From an uncultured Oscillospiraceae bacterium (GTDB lineage: Bacteria; Bacillota; Clostridia; Oscillospirales; Oscillospiraceae): a stretch of 6,833 bases of DNA. The notes beneath the pieces were generated by a model that ran no database searches, was not told the DNA's origin, and was given only the letters and a program-made list of their open reading frames with translations. Of this stretch, positions 1 to 5,530 are shown piece after piece. How positions within the stretch are numbered: position 1 is the first letter of the stretch; each line of letters opens with the position of its first letter. The position numbers and the translations under genes were made by a program. Where the stretch lies: positions 25,764-32,596 of the forward strand of contig CAJULM010000031.1 of NCBI GenBank assembly GCA_910587285.1, given 5' to 3'.

Positions 1-33
1 ACACTCTTTCCCTACACGACGCTCTTCCGATCT
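1..33 (+). other. Illumina TruSeq read-1 adapter (sequencing artefact)
   Basis: The first 33 bases match the universal Illumina read-1 adapter as I know it, beginning ACACTCTTTCCCTACACGAC and ending GCTCTTCCGATCT. This is library-construction sequence, not genomic DNA. True insert sequence begins at base 34, so the window's left edge is an adapter-contaminated assembly or read end. The gene running off this edge is cut by the artefact, not by a natural breakpoint. Confidence 0.97.
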
Positions 34-52
34 ACGTCACTGTATTAATCAT
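34..52 (-). CDS. 5' fragment of an unidentified gene downstream of ymfH
   Basis: On the minus strand, 25 nt after the ymfH stop codon, an ATG at 52-50 opens a frame reading M-I-N-T-V-T before the insert runs into adapter at base 33. An AGAGGA ribosome-binding site (65-60) lies 7 nt upstream, which is why I take this as a real start. The alternative ATG at 59-57 hits a stop after four codons. Close spacing and same strand suggest it is the third gene of the ymfF-ymfH operon. Six residues are too few to name a product; related genomes often carry other conserved operon members here. Confidence 0.45.
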
Positions 53-77
53 TGGTCATTCCTCTTTATCTGTTTTG

Positions 78-1349
78 TCAGCCCTCCGGCACAATTACCG
101 ACAGCGCCGCCCGGCTCTCCACACACCAGGTACGCAGCAGTTCCTCTGCGTCGCAGCGCTCGATGCTCTGGAAGCACTCCGGAAAGCGCAGAAAATCCTC
201 CCCTTCAAAATGGGCTTGGGCCAGCTCGAAGCACATCCCCTCCAAGGAGTTAAGCTGACGCACCATCACGCCGTAGGACGCCTTTTTCAGCCGGTCCCAC
301 AGCGCGGGGTCAATGCCCTCCCGCCCCAGGCGCTCCGCCTCCTTCAGCACCTCGTCCAGAACCTTTTGGGGATCCCGGCTCTCGCCGCCGGCGGTGAGAA
401 ACGCACAGCCGGGCAGCATATCAAAACCGCTGTCAAAGCTGCCGTTGATCAGCCCCTGCTCATACAGGCGGCTGTACAGCGGCGCAGAGGCGCTGAATAA
501 CACGTCGCACACCAGTCCCGCCAGCAGCCGCTGGCGCAGCCCCTCTCCCTTGGGGGCGGGTTCCCCCTTGAAGCCAATCTCAAACAAGGGAATGGACACC
601 GCCATGGCCTTCTGGGCGTATTTGCGCACCACCCCAGGCGGCTCCGCCATGCCCCGGTCGGTGACGGCCGCAGAGGAGGGCTCCTGCTCCAATACCTTCC
701 GGGCGATGTCCTCCACCCGCTGAGGGTCCACACTCCCCGCCGCGCACAGCACCATGTTGCCGGGGCGGTAAAACGCCTTGTGGCACTGGTACAGCGTGTC
801 CGCCGTAATGCTGGCAATGGATTCCACCGTCCCCGCCACGCGGATTCGGATGGGGTGGTGGGCGTACATGGCCTCCATCAGTTGATAGTAGACCTCATGG
901 TCCGGGTCATCCTCGCACATCCGAATCTCCTGGGCGATGATGCCCTGCTCCTTCTCCACGCTCTCCGGGGTAAACCAGGGCTGGGAGACAAAAGAGAGCA
1001 GCGTGCGCAGATTGTCCTCAAAGCCCTGGGTGCCCTCAAAGAAATAGCCCGTCATCCACGGGGTGGTGTAGGCGTTGGGGTCCACGCCCTGGGCGGCCAT
1101 GCGCTGGAGGGCGCTGCCGTCCTTGGTGTCAAACATTTTATGCTCCAGGAAATGGGCCACCCCTTGAGGCGTGTCGATCCAGCTGGCGTCCTCCCCGCGA
1201 AAACGCAAATCCATCCCGCCGTAGCGGGTGGCGAAAAAGGCGAACTGCTTGCCGTACTCCGGCCGCTCGTCCACGTAAATGTTCAGGCCGTTGGACAGCA
1301 CACTATGACAAATGGTCTCCCGCAGCGCGGTATAGTTCAGCTTATCCAC
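78..1349 (-). CDS. ymfH: M16 family zinc metallopeptidase, YmfH type (catalytic subunit)
   Basis: This 423-residue M16B (insulinase-like) protein carries the inverted zinc motif HFLEH at residues 66-70: H66 and H70 bind zinc and E69 is the catalytic base. The acidic helix downstream (residues 131-142, with E134 and E141) should supply the third zinc ligand. The C-terminal half lacks the family's Arg/Tyr substrate-binding pair, reading SRLYEQGLINGSF at 293-305 where Arg and Tyr would sit. NCBI names this family 'EF-P 5-aminopentanol modification-associated protein YfmH'; the B. subtilis gene is ymfH. Its actual substrate is not shown by the sequence. No signal peptide is visible, so it is probably cytosolic. 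The start is GTG, preceded by AAGGAGG at 9 nt, and it overlaps the upstream ymfF stop by 8 nt, implying translational coupling. Length is normal for the family. Confidence 0.92.
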   Translation of the reverse strand: MDKLNYTALRETICHSVLSNGLNIYVDERPEYGKQFAFFATRYGGMDLRFRGEDASWIDTPQGVAHFLEHKMFDTKDGSALQRMAAQGVDPNAYTTPWMTGYFFEGTQGFEDNLRTLLSFVSQPWFTPESVEKEQGIIAQEIRMCEDDPDHEVYYQLMEAMYAHHPIRIRVAGTVESIASITADTLYQCHKAFYRPGNMVLCAAGSVDPQRVEDIARKVLEQEPSSAAVTDRGMAEPPGVVRKYAQKAMAVSIPLFEIGFKGEPAPKGEGLRQRLLAGLVCDVLFSASAPLYSRLYEQGLINGSFDSGFDMLPGCAFLTAGGESRDPQKVLDEVLKEAERLGREGIDPALWDRLKKASYGVMVRQLNSLEGMCFELAQAHFEGEDFLRFPECFQSIERCDAEELLRTWCVESRAALSVIVPEG

Positions 1350-2634
1350 CGTGCGCTCCCTCCTTCCCTGTCAGGCGGTAGATGGTGTCCAGCTGGATCT
1401 TTTTGGCCGCCTCAGCCGCCTGCTCCGCCGTCACTCGCTCCACCGCGCGGATCAGCTCCCCACCGCCGTCCGGCCTCAGGCCGCACACCAGCTTGGTCAC
1501 GCAGTCGTCCTCCAGCATACTCTGGCTGTCCCGCCTGCCCCGCAGGCTGCTGACCACCGAGCGCACCGCGGCGTTCAGCTCCTCCTGGGTAAAGCGTCCC
1601 GCCCTCAGCTCGTCCAGCTGGGCCAGGATGGCCTCCTGCGCCCGGTCAAAATCCTGGAACTCCACCCCGGAGGACACCACCATCAGCCCCTTCAGCTTGT
1701 CCAGCATAGAGGAGGCGTAGTAACACAGGCTCAGCTTCTCCCTCACGGTCAAAAACAGCCGGGAGTTGGCGCTGCCGCCGTACAGGGCGTTGAGCACCAG
1801 CAGCGCCGGATAGTCCGGGCTGCCCTCCGTAATTCCTCCGGTGCGAAAGCCCATGGCCAGCTTGCCCTGCGTGACGTCCATGTCCTCCGTCACCGTGCGC
1901 ACCGCCCCCCTGGGCGCCGCTAGAACCTGGCACTGCGTCCGAACAGTCCGGGCGGTGATCAGCGGCGCAAAGCACCGCCGCACCGTCTCCTCCACCCGCT
2001 CAAGCTGGGCGGAGCCGCCATAATAAAACGTCACCCCCGCATGGCTGAGCAGGTTCTGATAGTCCGACCACAGCCCCTCCGGCGTCATAGCCAGCGCCTC
2101 GTCCGCCTCGCCCAGCTTGTCCACCGCGTAGGCCTCCCCGGAGCACATCTCCTGAACCAGCCGGAAAATGGCCCAGCCCCGCTTGTCGTTTATCCGGGCT
2201 CGGATGCGGTCGGCCAGGTTGGCCCCCTCCCCTTTCACATAGTCCGCCCGGAAGATTCCCCCCTGGGTCGCCGGGTCCAGCAGCACCTCGCCCATCAGGG
2301 CGGCGGCGGGCTCCAGCACCGCCGCGCCGTCCAGCGCGTAGCAGTCGTCGATCACGCTGCACAAAAAGCTGACGCACTGGCTCTCCCCACGCTGGCGCAC
2401 CGCCGGCCCCAAAGAGGCTCCGTACAGCGCGTCGGTGGCGGCGGACAGCCGCTCGATATCCGGGCAGCTCCTGCTGCCCCGGTAGAGCACGTTGGGAATC
2501 AGCGCCCCGGCGGCCGCGGTCTCTCGGCGCAGCGGAACGGTGAGCGTCACGCTGAGCAGGCCGGTTTTAAACTTGTCCGTCCGGCTGATTCCCAGCTCCA
2601 CGCCCTCCGCCAGCCGTTTCCATTCCTGTTGCAT
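1342..2634 (-). CDS. ymfF: M16 family protein without zinc motif, YmfF type (non-catalytic subunit)
   Basis: This 430-residue protein has the M16B fold signature but no HXXEH zinc motif in its N-terminal half, so it should not hydrolyse peptides alone. The C-terminal half keeps the R/Y substrate-binding element: GGSANSRLFLTVREKLSLCYY at 286-306, with R298 and Y305/Y306. NCBI calls the family 'EF-P 5-aminopentanol modification-associated protein YfmF'; the B. subtilis orthologue is ymfF, next to ymfH as here. By analogy with heterodimeric M16B enzymes (one zinc-bearing and one R/Y-bearing subunit) I infer that it pairs with the YmfH product encoded 8 nt in overlap downstream. The ATG start is supported by AGGAGG at 2646-2641, 6 nt upstream. 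A TATAAT promoter element lies 71 nt upstream. No membrane segment or signal peptide is apparent. Confidence 0.9.
   Translation of the reverse strand: MQQEWKRLAEGVELGISRTDKFKTGLLSVTLTVPLRRETAAAGALIPNVLYRGSRSCPDIERLSAATDALYGASLGPAVRQRGESQCVSFLCSVIDDCYALDGAAVLEPAAALMGEVLLDPATQGGIFRADYVKGEGANLADRIRARINDKRGWAIFRLVQEMCSGEAYAVDKLGEADEALAMTPEGLWSDYQNLLSHAGVTFYYGGSAQLERVEETVRRCFAPLITARTVRTQCQVLAAPRGAVRTVTEDMDVTQGKLAMGFRTGGITEGSPDYPALLVLNALYGGSANSRLFLTVREKLSLCYYASSMLDKLKGLMVVSSGVEFQDFDRAQEAILAQLDELRAGRFTQEELNAAVRSVVSSLRGRRDSQSMLEDDCVTKLVCGLRPDGGGELIRAVERVTAEQAAEAAKKIQLDTIYRLTGKEGAHGG
1359..1365 (-). promoter_or_regulatory. Ribosome-binding site fixing the GTG start of ymfH
   Basis: On the minus strand this reads AAGGAGG and lies inside the last codons of ymfF, 9 nt before a GTG at 1349-1347. 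There is no ATG at comparable spacing, so it decides the GTG start and supports coupled translation of the two subunits. Confidence 0.8.
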
Positions 2635-2704
2635 AGCGTTCCTCCTCGGCAGATATCCTTGGTACGCGGCGCTGCTCCCCCGCCATTTTTTATCTTAATG
2701 CTTT

Positions 2705-2732
2705 ATTATACATCATCAACCGGCATTTGACA
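2705..2732 (-). promoter_or_regulatory. Putative sigma-A promoter for ymfF-ymfH
   Basis: Reading the minus strand, a perfect -10 box TATAAT lies at 2710-2705. Sixteen bases further upstream is a poor -35 candidate, TGTCAA (2732-2727). Transcription would begin near 2698, giving a leader of about 64 nt before the ymfF ATG. The 144-nt cysK-ymfF gap shows no convincing terminator, so read-through from cysK is also possible. The -10 is solid by pattern and the -35 is weak. Confidence 0.5.
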
Positions 2733-2778
2733 CCTACAACTTTTCTATTCCAGGAAAAATTTTCAGCACCGCTCCGGC

Positions 2779-3714
2779 TCAGTCCCCAAACATCGGGGTG
2801 GACAGATAGCGGTCCCCTGTGTCCGGCAGCAGCGCCACAATGGTCTTGCCCCGGTTTTCCGGGCGTTTGGCCAGCTCAACGGCGGCCCACACCGCCGCGC
2901 CGGAGGAAATGCCCACCAGGATTCCCTCCAAGCGGCCCACCTTTTTACCTGCAGCAAAGGCGTCCTCATTCTTCACAGGGATGATTTCATCATATACATC
3001 GGTATTGAGCACCTGGGGCACAAAGCCAGCTCCAATGCCCTGAAGGCCGTGAGGCCCGGCAGTCCCGCCGCTGAGCACCGGGGAGGCCGCCGGCTCCACC
3101 GCCACCACCTTCACCGCGGGGTTTTGTTCTTTCAGGTACTCCCCCACCCCGGTGATGGTGCCGCCAGTGCCCACGCCAGCCACAAAAATGTCCACCTTCC
3201 CGTCGGTATCCGCCCAAATCTCCGGGCCGGTGGACGCCCTGTGGGCGGCGGGGTTGGCGGGGTTGACAAACTGGCCGGGGATAAAGCTGTTCGGAATCTC
3301 CTTCGCCAGCTCCTCCGCCCTGTCGATGGCCCCCTGCATCCCCTTCGCCCCATCGGTGAGCACCAGCTGCGCGCCGTAGGCCCCCATCAGCTGCCGGCGC
3401 TCCACGCTCATGGTGTCGGGCATGACGATGATAACCCGGTAGCCCCGCGCCGCCGCCACCGAGGCCAGACCGATGCCGGTGTTGCCCGAGGTGGGCTCGA
3501 TGATGACGCTGCCGGGCTTTAGCAGGCCCCTGGCCTCGGCGTCGTCCAGCATGGCCTTGGCCACCCGGTCCTTGACCGAGCCGGCGGGGTTAAAGCACTC
3601 CAGCTTGGCCAGGACGCGGGCCTCCAAGCCCTCCTCCCGCTCCAAATGGGTCAGTTCCACCAGGGGCGTTTTTCCAATCAGCTGCTCTACGGACGTATAA
3701 ATCCTGCTCATCAT
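2779..3714 (-). CDS. cysK: Cysteine synthase A (O-acetylserine sulfhydrylase)
   Basis: This 311-residue fold-type II PLP enzyme condenses O-acetyl-L-serine with sulfide to give L-cysteine and acetate in the cytosol. Visible motifs in order are: NPAGSVKDR around K48, the Schiff-base lysine; TSGNTG at 75-80, the substrate-carboxylate loop; GTGGT at 182-186, the PLP-phosphate loop; and GISSGAA at 268-274, where a serine contacts the pyridine nitrogen. Length and motif order fit CysK rather than the longer cystathionine beta-synthases. Two ATG codons are adjacent (3714 and 3711). GAGGAG at 3725-3720 sits 5 nt from the first and 8 nt from the second, so the true start may be the second. The gene has its own consensus promoter, is divergent from lysA, and no cysE partner is in view. 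Confidence 0.96.
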   Translation of the reverse strand: MMSRIYTSVEQLIGKTPLVELTHLEREEGLEARVLAKLECFNPAGSVKDRVAKAMLDDAEARGLLKPGSVIIEPTSGNTGIGLASVAAARGYRVIIVMPDTMSVERRQLMGAYGAQLVLTDGAKGMQGAIDRAEELAKEIPNSFIPGQFVNPANPAAHRASTGPEIWADTDGKVDIFVAGVGTGGTITGVGEYLKEQNPAVKVVAVEPAASPVLSGGTAGPHGLQGIGAGFVPQVLNTDVYDEIIPVKNEDAFAAGKKVGRLEGILVGISSGAAVWAAVELAKRPENRGKTIVALLPDTGDRYLSTPMFGD

Positions 3715-3805
3715 TTATGCTCCTCTCTGCCGCAGGCTGGACCAACACTGTGCAAAAGCTCCGCCCGCTGCCTGTCTTGTCTTTATGATACATCAATTCA
3801 TGAAA

Positions 3806-3834
3806 ATTATAGGTTCCCTCTTTTTTTCTGTCAA
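3806..3834 (-). promoter_or_regulatory. Consensus sigma-A promoter for cysK
   Basis: On the minus strand TTGACA (3834-3829) is followed by exactly 17 bases and then TATAAT (3811-3806), a perfect match to the housekeeping consensus. Transcription would start near 3799, leaving a leader of about 85 nt before cysK. Just downstream of the -10 are two small dyads, TTCATGAA (3797-3804) and TGAT-AC-ATCA (3786-3795), in a position where a repressor could act. Such a strong core promoter on a sulfur-assimilation gene makes repression plausible, but no regulator is identified. Confidence 0.85.
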
Positions 3835-3883
3835 TAGCGCGGCAGAATTTTTCCCCACAGCGCCGTTCAAGCCCTCCTCATAG

Positions 3884-3912
3884 TTGACAACCGCCGAAAA
3901 ATCTTATATGAT
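3884..3912 (+). promoter_or_regulatory. Sigma-A promoter for lysA
   Basis: TTGACA (3884-3889), a 17-base spacer and TATGAT (3907-3912) give a near-consensus promoter reading rightward. Transcription would start near 3919, so the leader before the ATG at 3951 is only about 30 nt. That is too short for a lysine riboswitch, and none is visible. The -35 box lies 49 bp from the oppositely oriented cysK -35 box. Confidence 0.85.
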
Positions 3913-3934
3913 AGCTTTCACAACCCCGCCATAT

Positions 3935-3939
3935 GGAGG
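3935..3939 (+). promoter_or_regulatory. Ribosome-binding site that decides the lysA start
   Basis: GGAGG lies 11 nt before the ATG at 3951. An in-frame ATG at 3933 overlaps this site and would have almost no leader and no Shine-Dalgarno of its own, so 3951 is the better start. Confidence 0.75.
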
Positions 3940-3950
3940 AACCTTTACAG

Positions 3951-5207
3951 ATGAAAAAGCCCTTCCTTACCCTGGCTCAAGCTCAGGAGATAAAACGGAC
4001 CTATCCCACCCCCTTTCATATTTATGACGAGCGCGGCATTCGAGAGAACGCCCGGGCGCTGAACGCCGCTTTCGCCTGGAATCCGGGCTTTAAGGAATAT
4101 TTTGCCGTGAAAGCCACCCCTACCCCCGGTATCCTCAAGCTTCTGCGGGAGGAGGGCTGCGGCGTGGACTGCTCCTCCCTCACTGAGCTGATGATGGCCC
4201 AGCGGTGCGGTTTCTCCGGCAGTGAAATCATGTTCTCCTCCAACGAAACCCCGGCGGAGGAATTTGAGCTGGCGCACCGCCTGGGGGCCTATATCAATTT
4301 AGACGACCTGACCCATGTGGAGTTTCTCCGCAACACCTTGGGCTGTGTGCCGGACACCGTCTGCTGCCGCTTCAACCCCGGCGGCGTTTTCACCCTGGGG
4401 GACGGCAAAGAGGGCTTCCAGGTGATGGACAATCCAGGTCAGGCCAAGTATGGCATGACCCGGCCTCAGCTGGCCCAGGCCTTCACCCAGTTGAGGGAGC
4501 TGGGCGCAAAGCGTTTTGGCATTCACGCGTTCCTTGCCTCCAACACGGTATCCAACGACTACTATCCCGCTCTGGCCCGCATCCTGTTCCAGACCGCCGT
4601 AGACGTAACGCAGGAGACCGGCTGCCGCGTTTCCTTTATCAACCTGTCCGGCGGCGTGGGGGTCCCCTACCGCCCTGAGCAGAGTCCAACGGACATCTCC
4701 GCCATTGGCGAGGGAGTGCGCCGGGCCTATGAGGAGATTATGGTCCCCAACCACCTGGGGGATGTGTCCATTTTCACTGAGCTGGGCCGGTTTATGCTGG
4801 CTCCCTTCGGCCACCTGATCACCACCGCCGTACACGAAAAACACATCTACAAAGAGTATATCGGCGTGGACGCCTGTGCGGCCAATCTGATGCGGCCCGC
4901 CGTTTACGGCGCATACCACCACATCACCGTGCTGGGCCAGGAGGACGCCCCCTGTGACCATGTTTATGATGTCGTGGGTTCCTTGTGCGAAAACTGCGAC
5001 AAATTCGCCATTGACCGCCCCCTCCCCAAAATCGAGCCGGGGAGCATACTGGCCATCCACGACACTGGGGCCCACGGCTTCTCCATGGGCTATAACTATA
5101 ACGGTAAGCTGCGCTCCTCGGAGCTTTTGCTCCGGGAGGACGGACGCATTGAGCTTCTGCGCCGGGCGGAGACGCCGGAGGACTATTTCGCCACACTGGT
5201 GTGGTGA
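3951..5207 (+). CDS. lysA: Diaminopimelate decarboxylase (divergent LysA)
   Basis: This 418-residue fold-type III PLP decarboxylase converts meso-diaminopimelate to L-lysine and CO2, the last step of lysine synthesis. The Schiff-base lysine is K54 in EYFAVKATP. NLSGGVGVPY at 231-240 is the glycine-rich phosphate loop, and TELGR at 277-281 matches the usual EPGR. SLCENCD at 344-350 matches the CES loop carrying catalytic Cys346. DTGAHGFSMGYNYNG at 371-385 matches the D-AGAYG-SNYN block. GIHAFLASN at 190-198 replaces the classical GLHCHIGSQ, so this is a divergent subgroup. Together these favour LysA over ornithine or carboxynorspermidine decarboxylases. I chose ATG 3951 (MKKPFLTL) over 3933 because of the ribosome-binding site. 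It has its own promoter and is probably co-transcribed with tRNA-Leu 40 nt downstream. Substrate specificity is inferred, not shown. Confidence 0.88.
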   Translation: MKKPFLTLAQAQEIKRTYPTPFHIYDERGIRENARALNAAFAWNPGFKEYFAVKATPTPGILKLLREEGCGVDCSSLTELMMAQRCGFSGSEIMFSSNETPAEEFELAHRLGAYINLDDLTHVEFLRNTLGCVPDTVCCRFNPGGVFTLGDGKEGFQVMDNPGQAKYGMTRPQLAQAFTQLRELGAKRFGIHAFLASNTVSNDYYPALARILFQTAVDVTQETGCRVSFINLSGGVGVPYRPEQSPTDISAIGEGVRRAYEEIMVPNHLGDVSIFTELGRFMLAPFGHLITTAVHEKHIYKEYIGVDACAANLMRPAVYGAYHHITVLGQEDAPCDHVYDVVGSLCENCDKFAIDRPLPKIEPGSILAIHDTGAHGFSMGYNYNGKLRSSELLLREDGRIELLRRAETPEDYFATLVW

Positions 5208-5218
5208 GCCATGAAAAA

Positions 5219-5240
5219 GGCGGCAGGCCTGCCTGCCGCC
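5219..5240. terminator. GC-rich hairpin between lysA and tRNA-Leu
   Basis: GGCGGCAGG (5219-5227) and CCTGCCGCC (5232-5240) form a perfect 9-bp stem with a CCTG loop. On the plus strand it is preceded by five A's but followed by GGTATAC, so it lacks a U-tract for lysA. On the minus strand the same hairpin is followed by five T's and would be a good intrinsic terminator for leftward transcription. It may insulate lysA from antisense transcription, mark the lysA 3' end, or guide processing of a lysA-tRNA transcript. Confidence 0.6.
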
Positions 5241-5247
5241 GGTATAC

Positions 5248-5332
5248 GCGCCTGTGATGGAATTGGTAGACATGCGAGATTTAGGTTCTCGTGCGGCAAC
5301 GCGTGTGGGTTCGAGTCCCTTCAGGCGCACCA
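5248..5332 (+). tRNA. tRNA-Leu (anticodon UAG), CCA encoded
   Basis: An 85-nt class II tRNA folds by eye. The acceptor stem is GCGCCTG/CAGGCGC with discriminator A5329 and encoded CCA (5330-5332). The D stem is ATG/CAT with a GAATTGGTAGA loop. The anticodon stem is CGAGA/TCTCG around TTTAGGT, giving anticodon TAG at 5282-5284, which reads CUA and other CUN leucine codons. The variable arm is GCG-GCAA-CGC, and the T loop is TTCGAGT. The T stem is weak: GTGGG against CCCTT leaves a T-T mismatch (5306/5320) and a G-T pair (5305/5321). The tRNA has no clear promoter of its own and probably shares the lysA transcript. Confidence 0.96.
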
Positions 5333-5339
5333 AACCCAT

Positions 5340-5381
5340 ATAATCCGAACCTGTCTCCGATAGGAGATGGGTTCGGATTAT
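5340..5381 (+). terminator. Long hairpin after tRNA-Leu, probable transcript end
   Basis: Seven bases after the tRNA, 5340-5358 pairs with 5363-5381 as a 19-bp stem closed by a GATA loop. Twelve outer pairs are perfect (ATAATCCGAACC with GGTTCGGATTAT). The inner part contains two adjacent G-U wobbles. The following bases TTATTGGTC are only modestly T-rich and there is no T-run, so it is not a textbook Rho-independent terminator. It is still the best candidate for ending the lysA-tRNA transcript, and it marks the last host-like sequence before the AT-rich segment. Confidence 0.6.
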
Positions 5382-5483
5382 TGGTCATGACACCATCCGG
5401 CTCCGGGAAATCGAAAATGCGTAATTCGATTGCTTTTCTGCTTCACTGCATAGACAACAGAAAAATGAGTAATCCCAAAAAAT

Positions 5484-5528
5484 ATGGACTGGCTTGAAAA
5501 GTTTGTCAAGAAAGCGGAGGGACAGTGA
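5484..5528 (+). CDS. Possible 14-codon leader ORF or gene remnant before the hydrolase
   Basis: The frame reads MDWLEKFVKKAEGQ and stops at TGA 5526-5528, two bases before the hydrolase ATG. Its last codons contain the hydrolase ribosome-binding site (GGAGGG), the arrangement seen in translational coupling. It has no Shine-Dalgarno of its own, and the same frame is blocked upstream by a TGA at 5466. It may be an upstream peptide, or the tail of a deleted gene once coupled to the hydrolase. I do not recognise the peptide. Confidence 0.25.
   Translation: MDWLEKFVKKAEGQ
5516..5521 (+). promoter_or_regulatory. Ribosome-binding site that decides the hydrolase start
   Basis: GGAGGG ends 9 nt before the ATG at 5531. 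The in-frame GTG at 5525 is only 3 nt away from it, so the ATG is preferred. Confidence 0.75.
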
Positions 5529-5530
5529 CT

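Noticed and set aside
780..1553. A 257-codon plus-strand frame
   Set aside because: It is antisense to the YmfH and YmfF genes, has no family resemblance, and is the kind of long open frame expected by chance in GC-rich coding DNA.
2041..2730. A 229-codon plus-strand frame
   Set aside because: It runs antisense to ymfF, has low-complexity histidine/arginine/glutamine-rich composition and no recognisable domain.
2749..2778. Possible terminator for cysK just after its stop codon
   Set aside because: Only a 3-bp CCG/CGG stem could be found, followed at a distance by an A/T palindrome; too weak to call.
3840..3950. Lysine riboswitch or T-box in front of lysA
   Set aside because: The predicted leader is about 30 nt, too short, and no conserved elements are visible.
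3933..3950. An upstream in-frame ATG adding six residues to LysA
   Set aside because: It overlaps the ribosome-binding site and would start only about 14 nt after the predicted transcription start, without its own Shine-Dalgarno.
4299..5339. A 346-codon open frame on the minus strand antisense to lysA and tRNA-Leu
   Set aside because: It starts inside the antisense of a tRNA and runs opposite a well-supported decarboxylase. The N-terminal residues are simply the reverse translation of a tRNA-Leu, a known source of spurious ORFs.
51..5388. The 9-mer ATTGGTCAT present both at 51-59 and at 5380-5388
   Set aside because: A single short match without an extended or flanking repeat is consistent with chance.
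5291..5497. A 68-codon plus-strand frame starting in the tRNA
   Set aside because: It begins within tRNA-Leu and crosses the long hairpin; it has no ribosome-binding site and no similarity.
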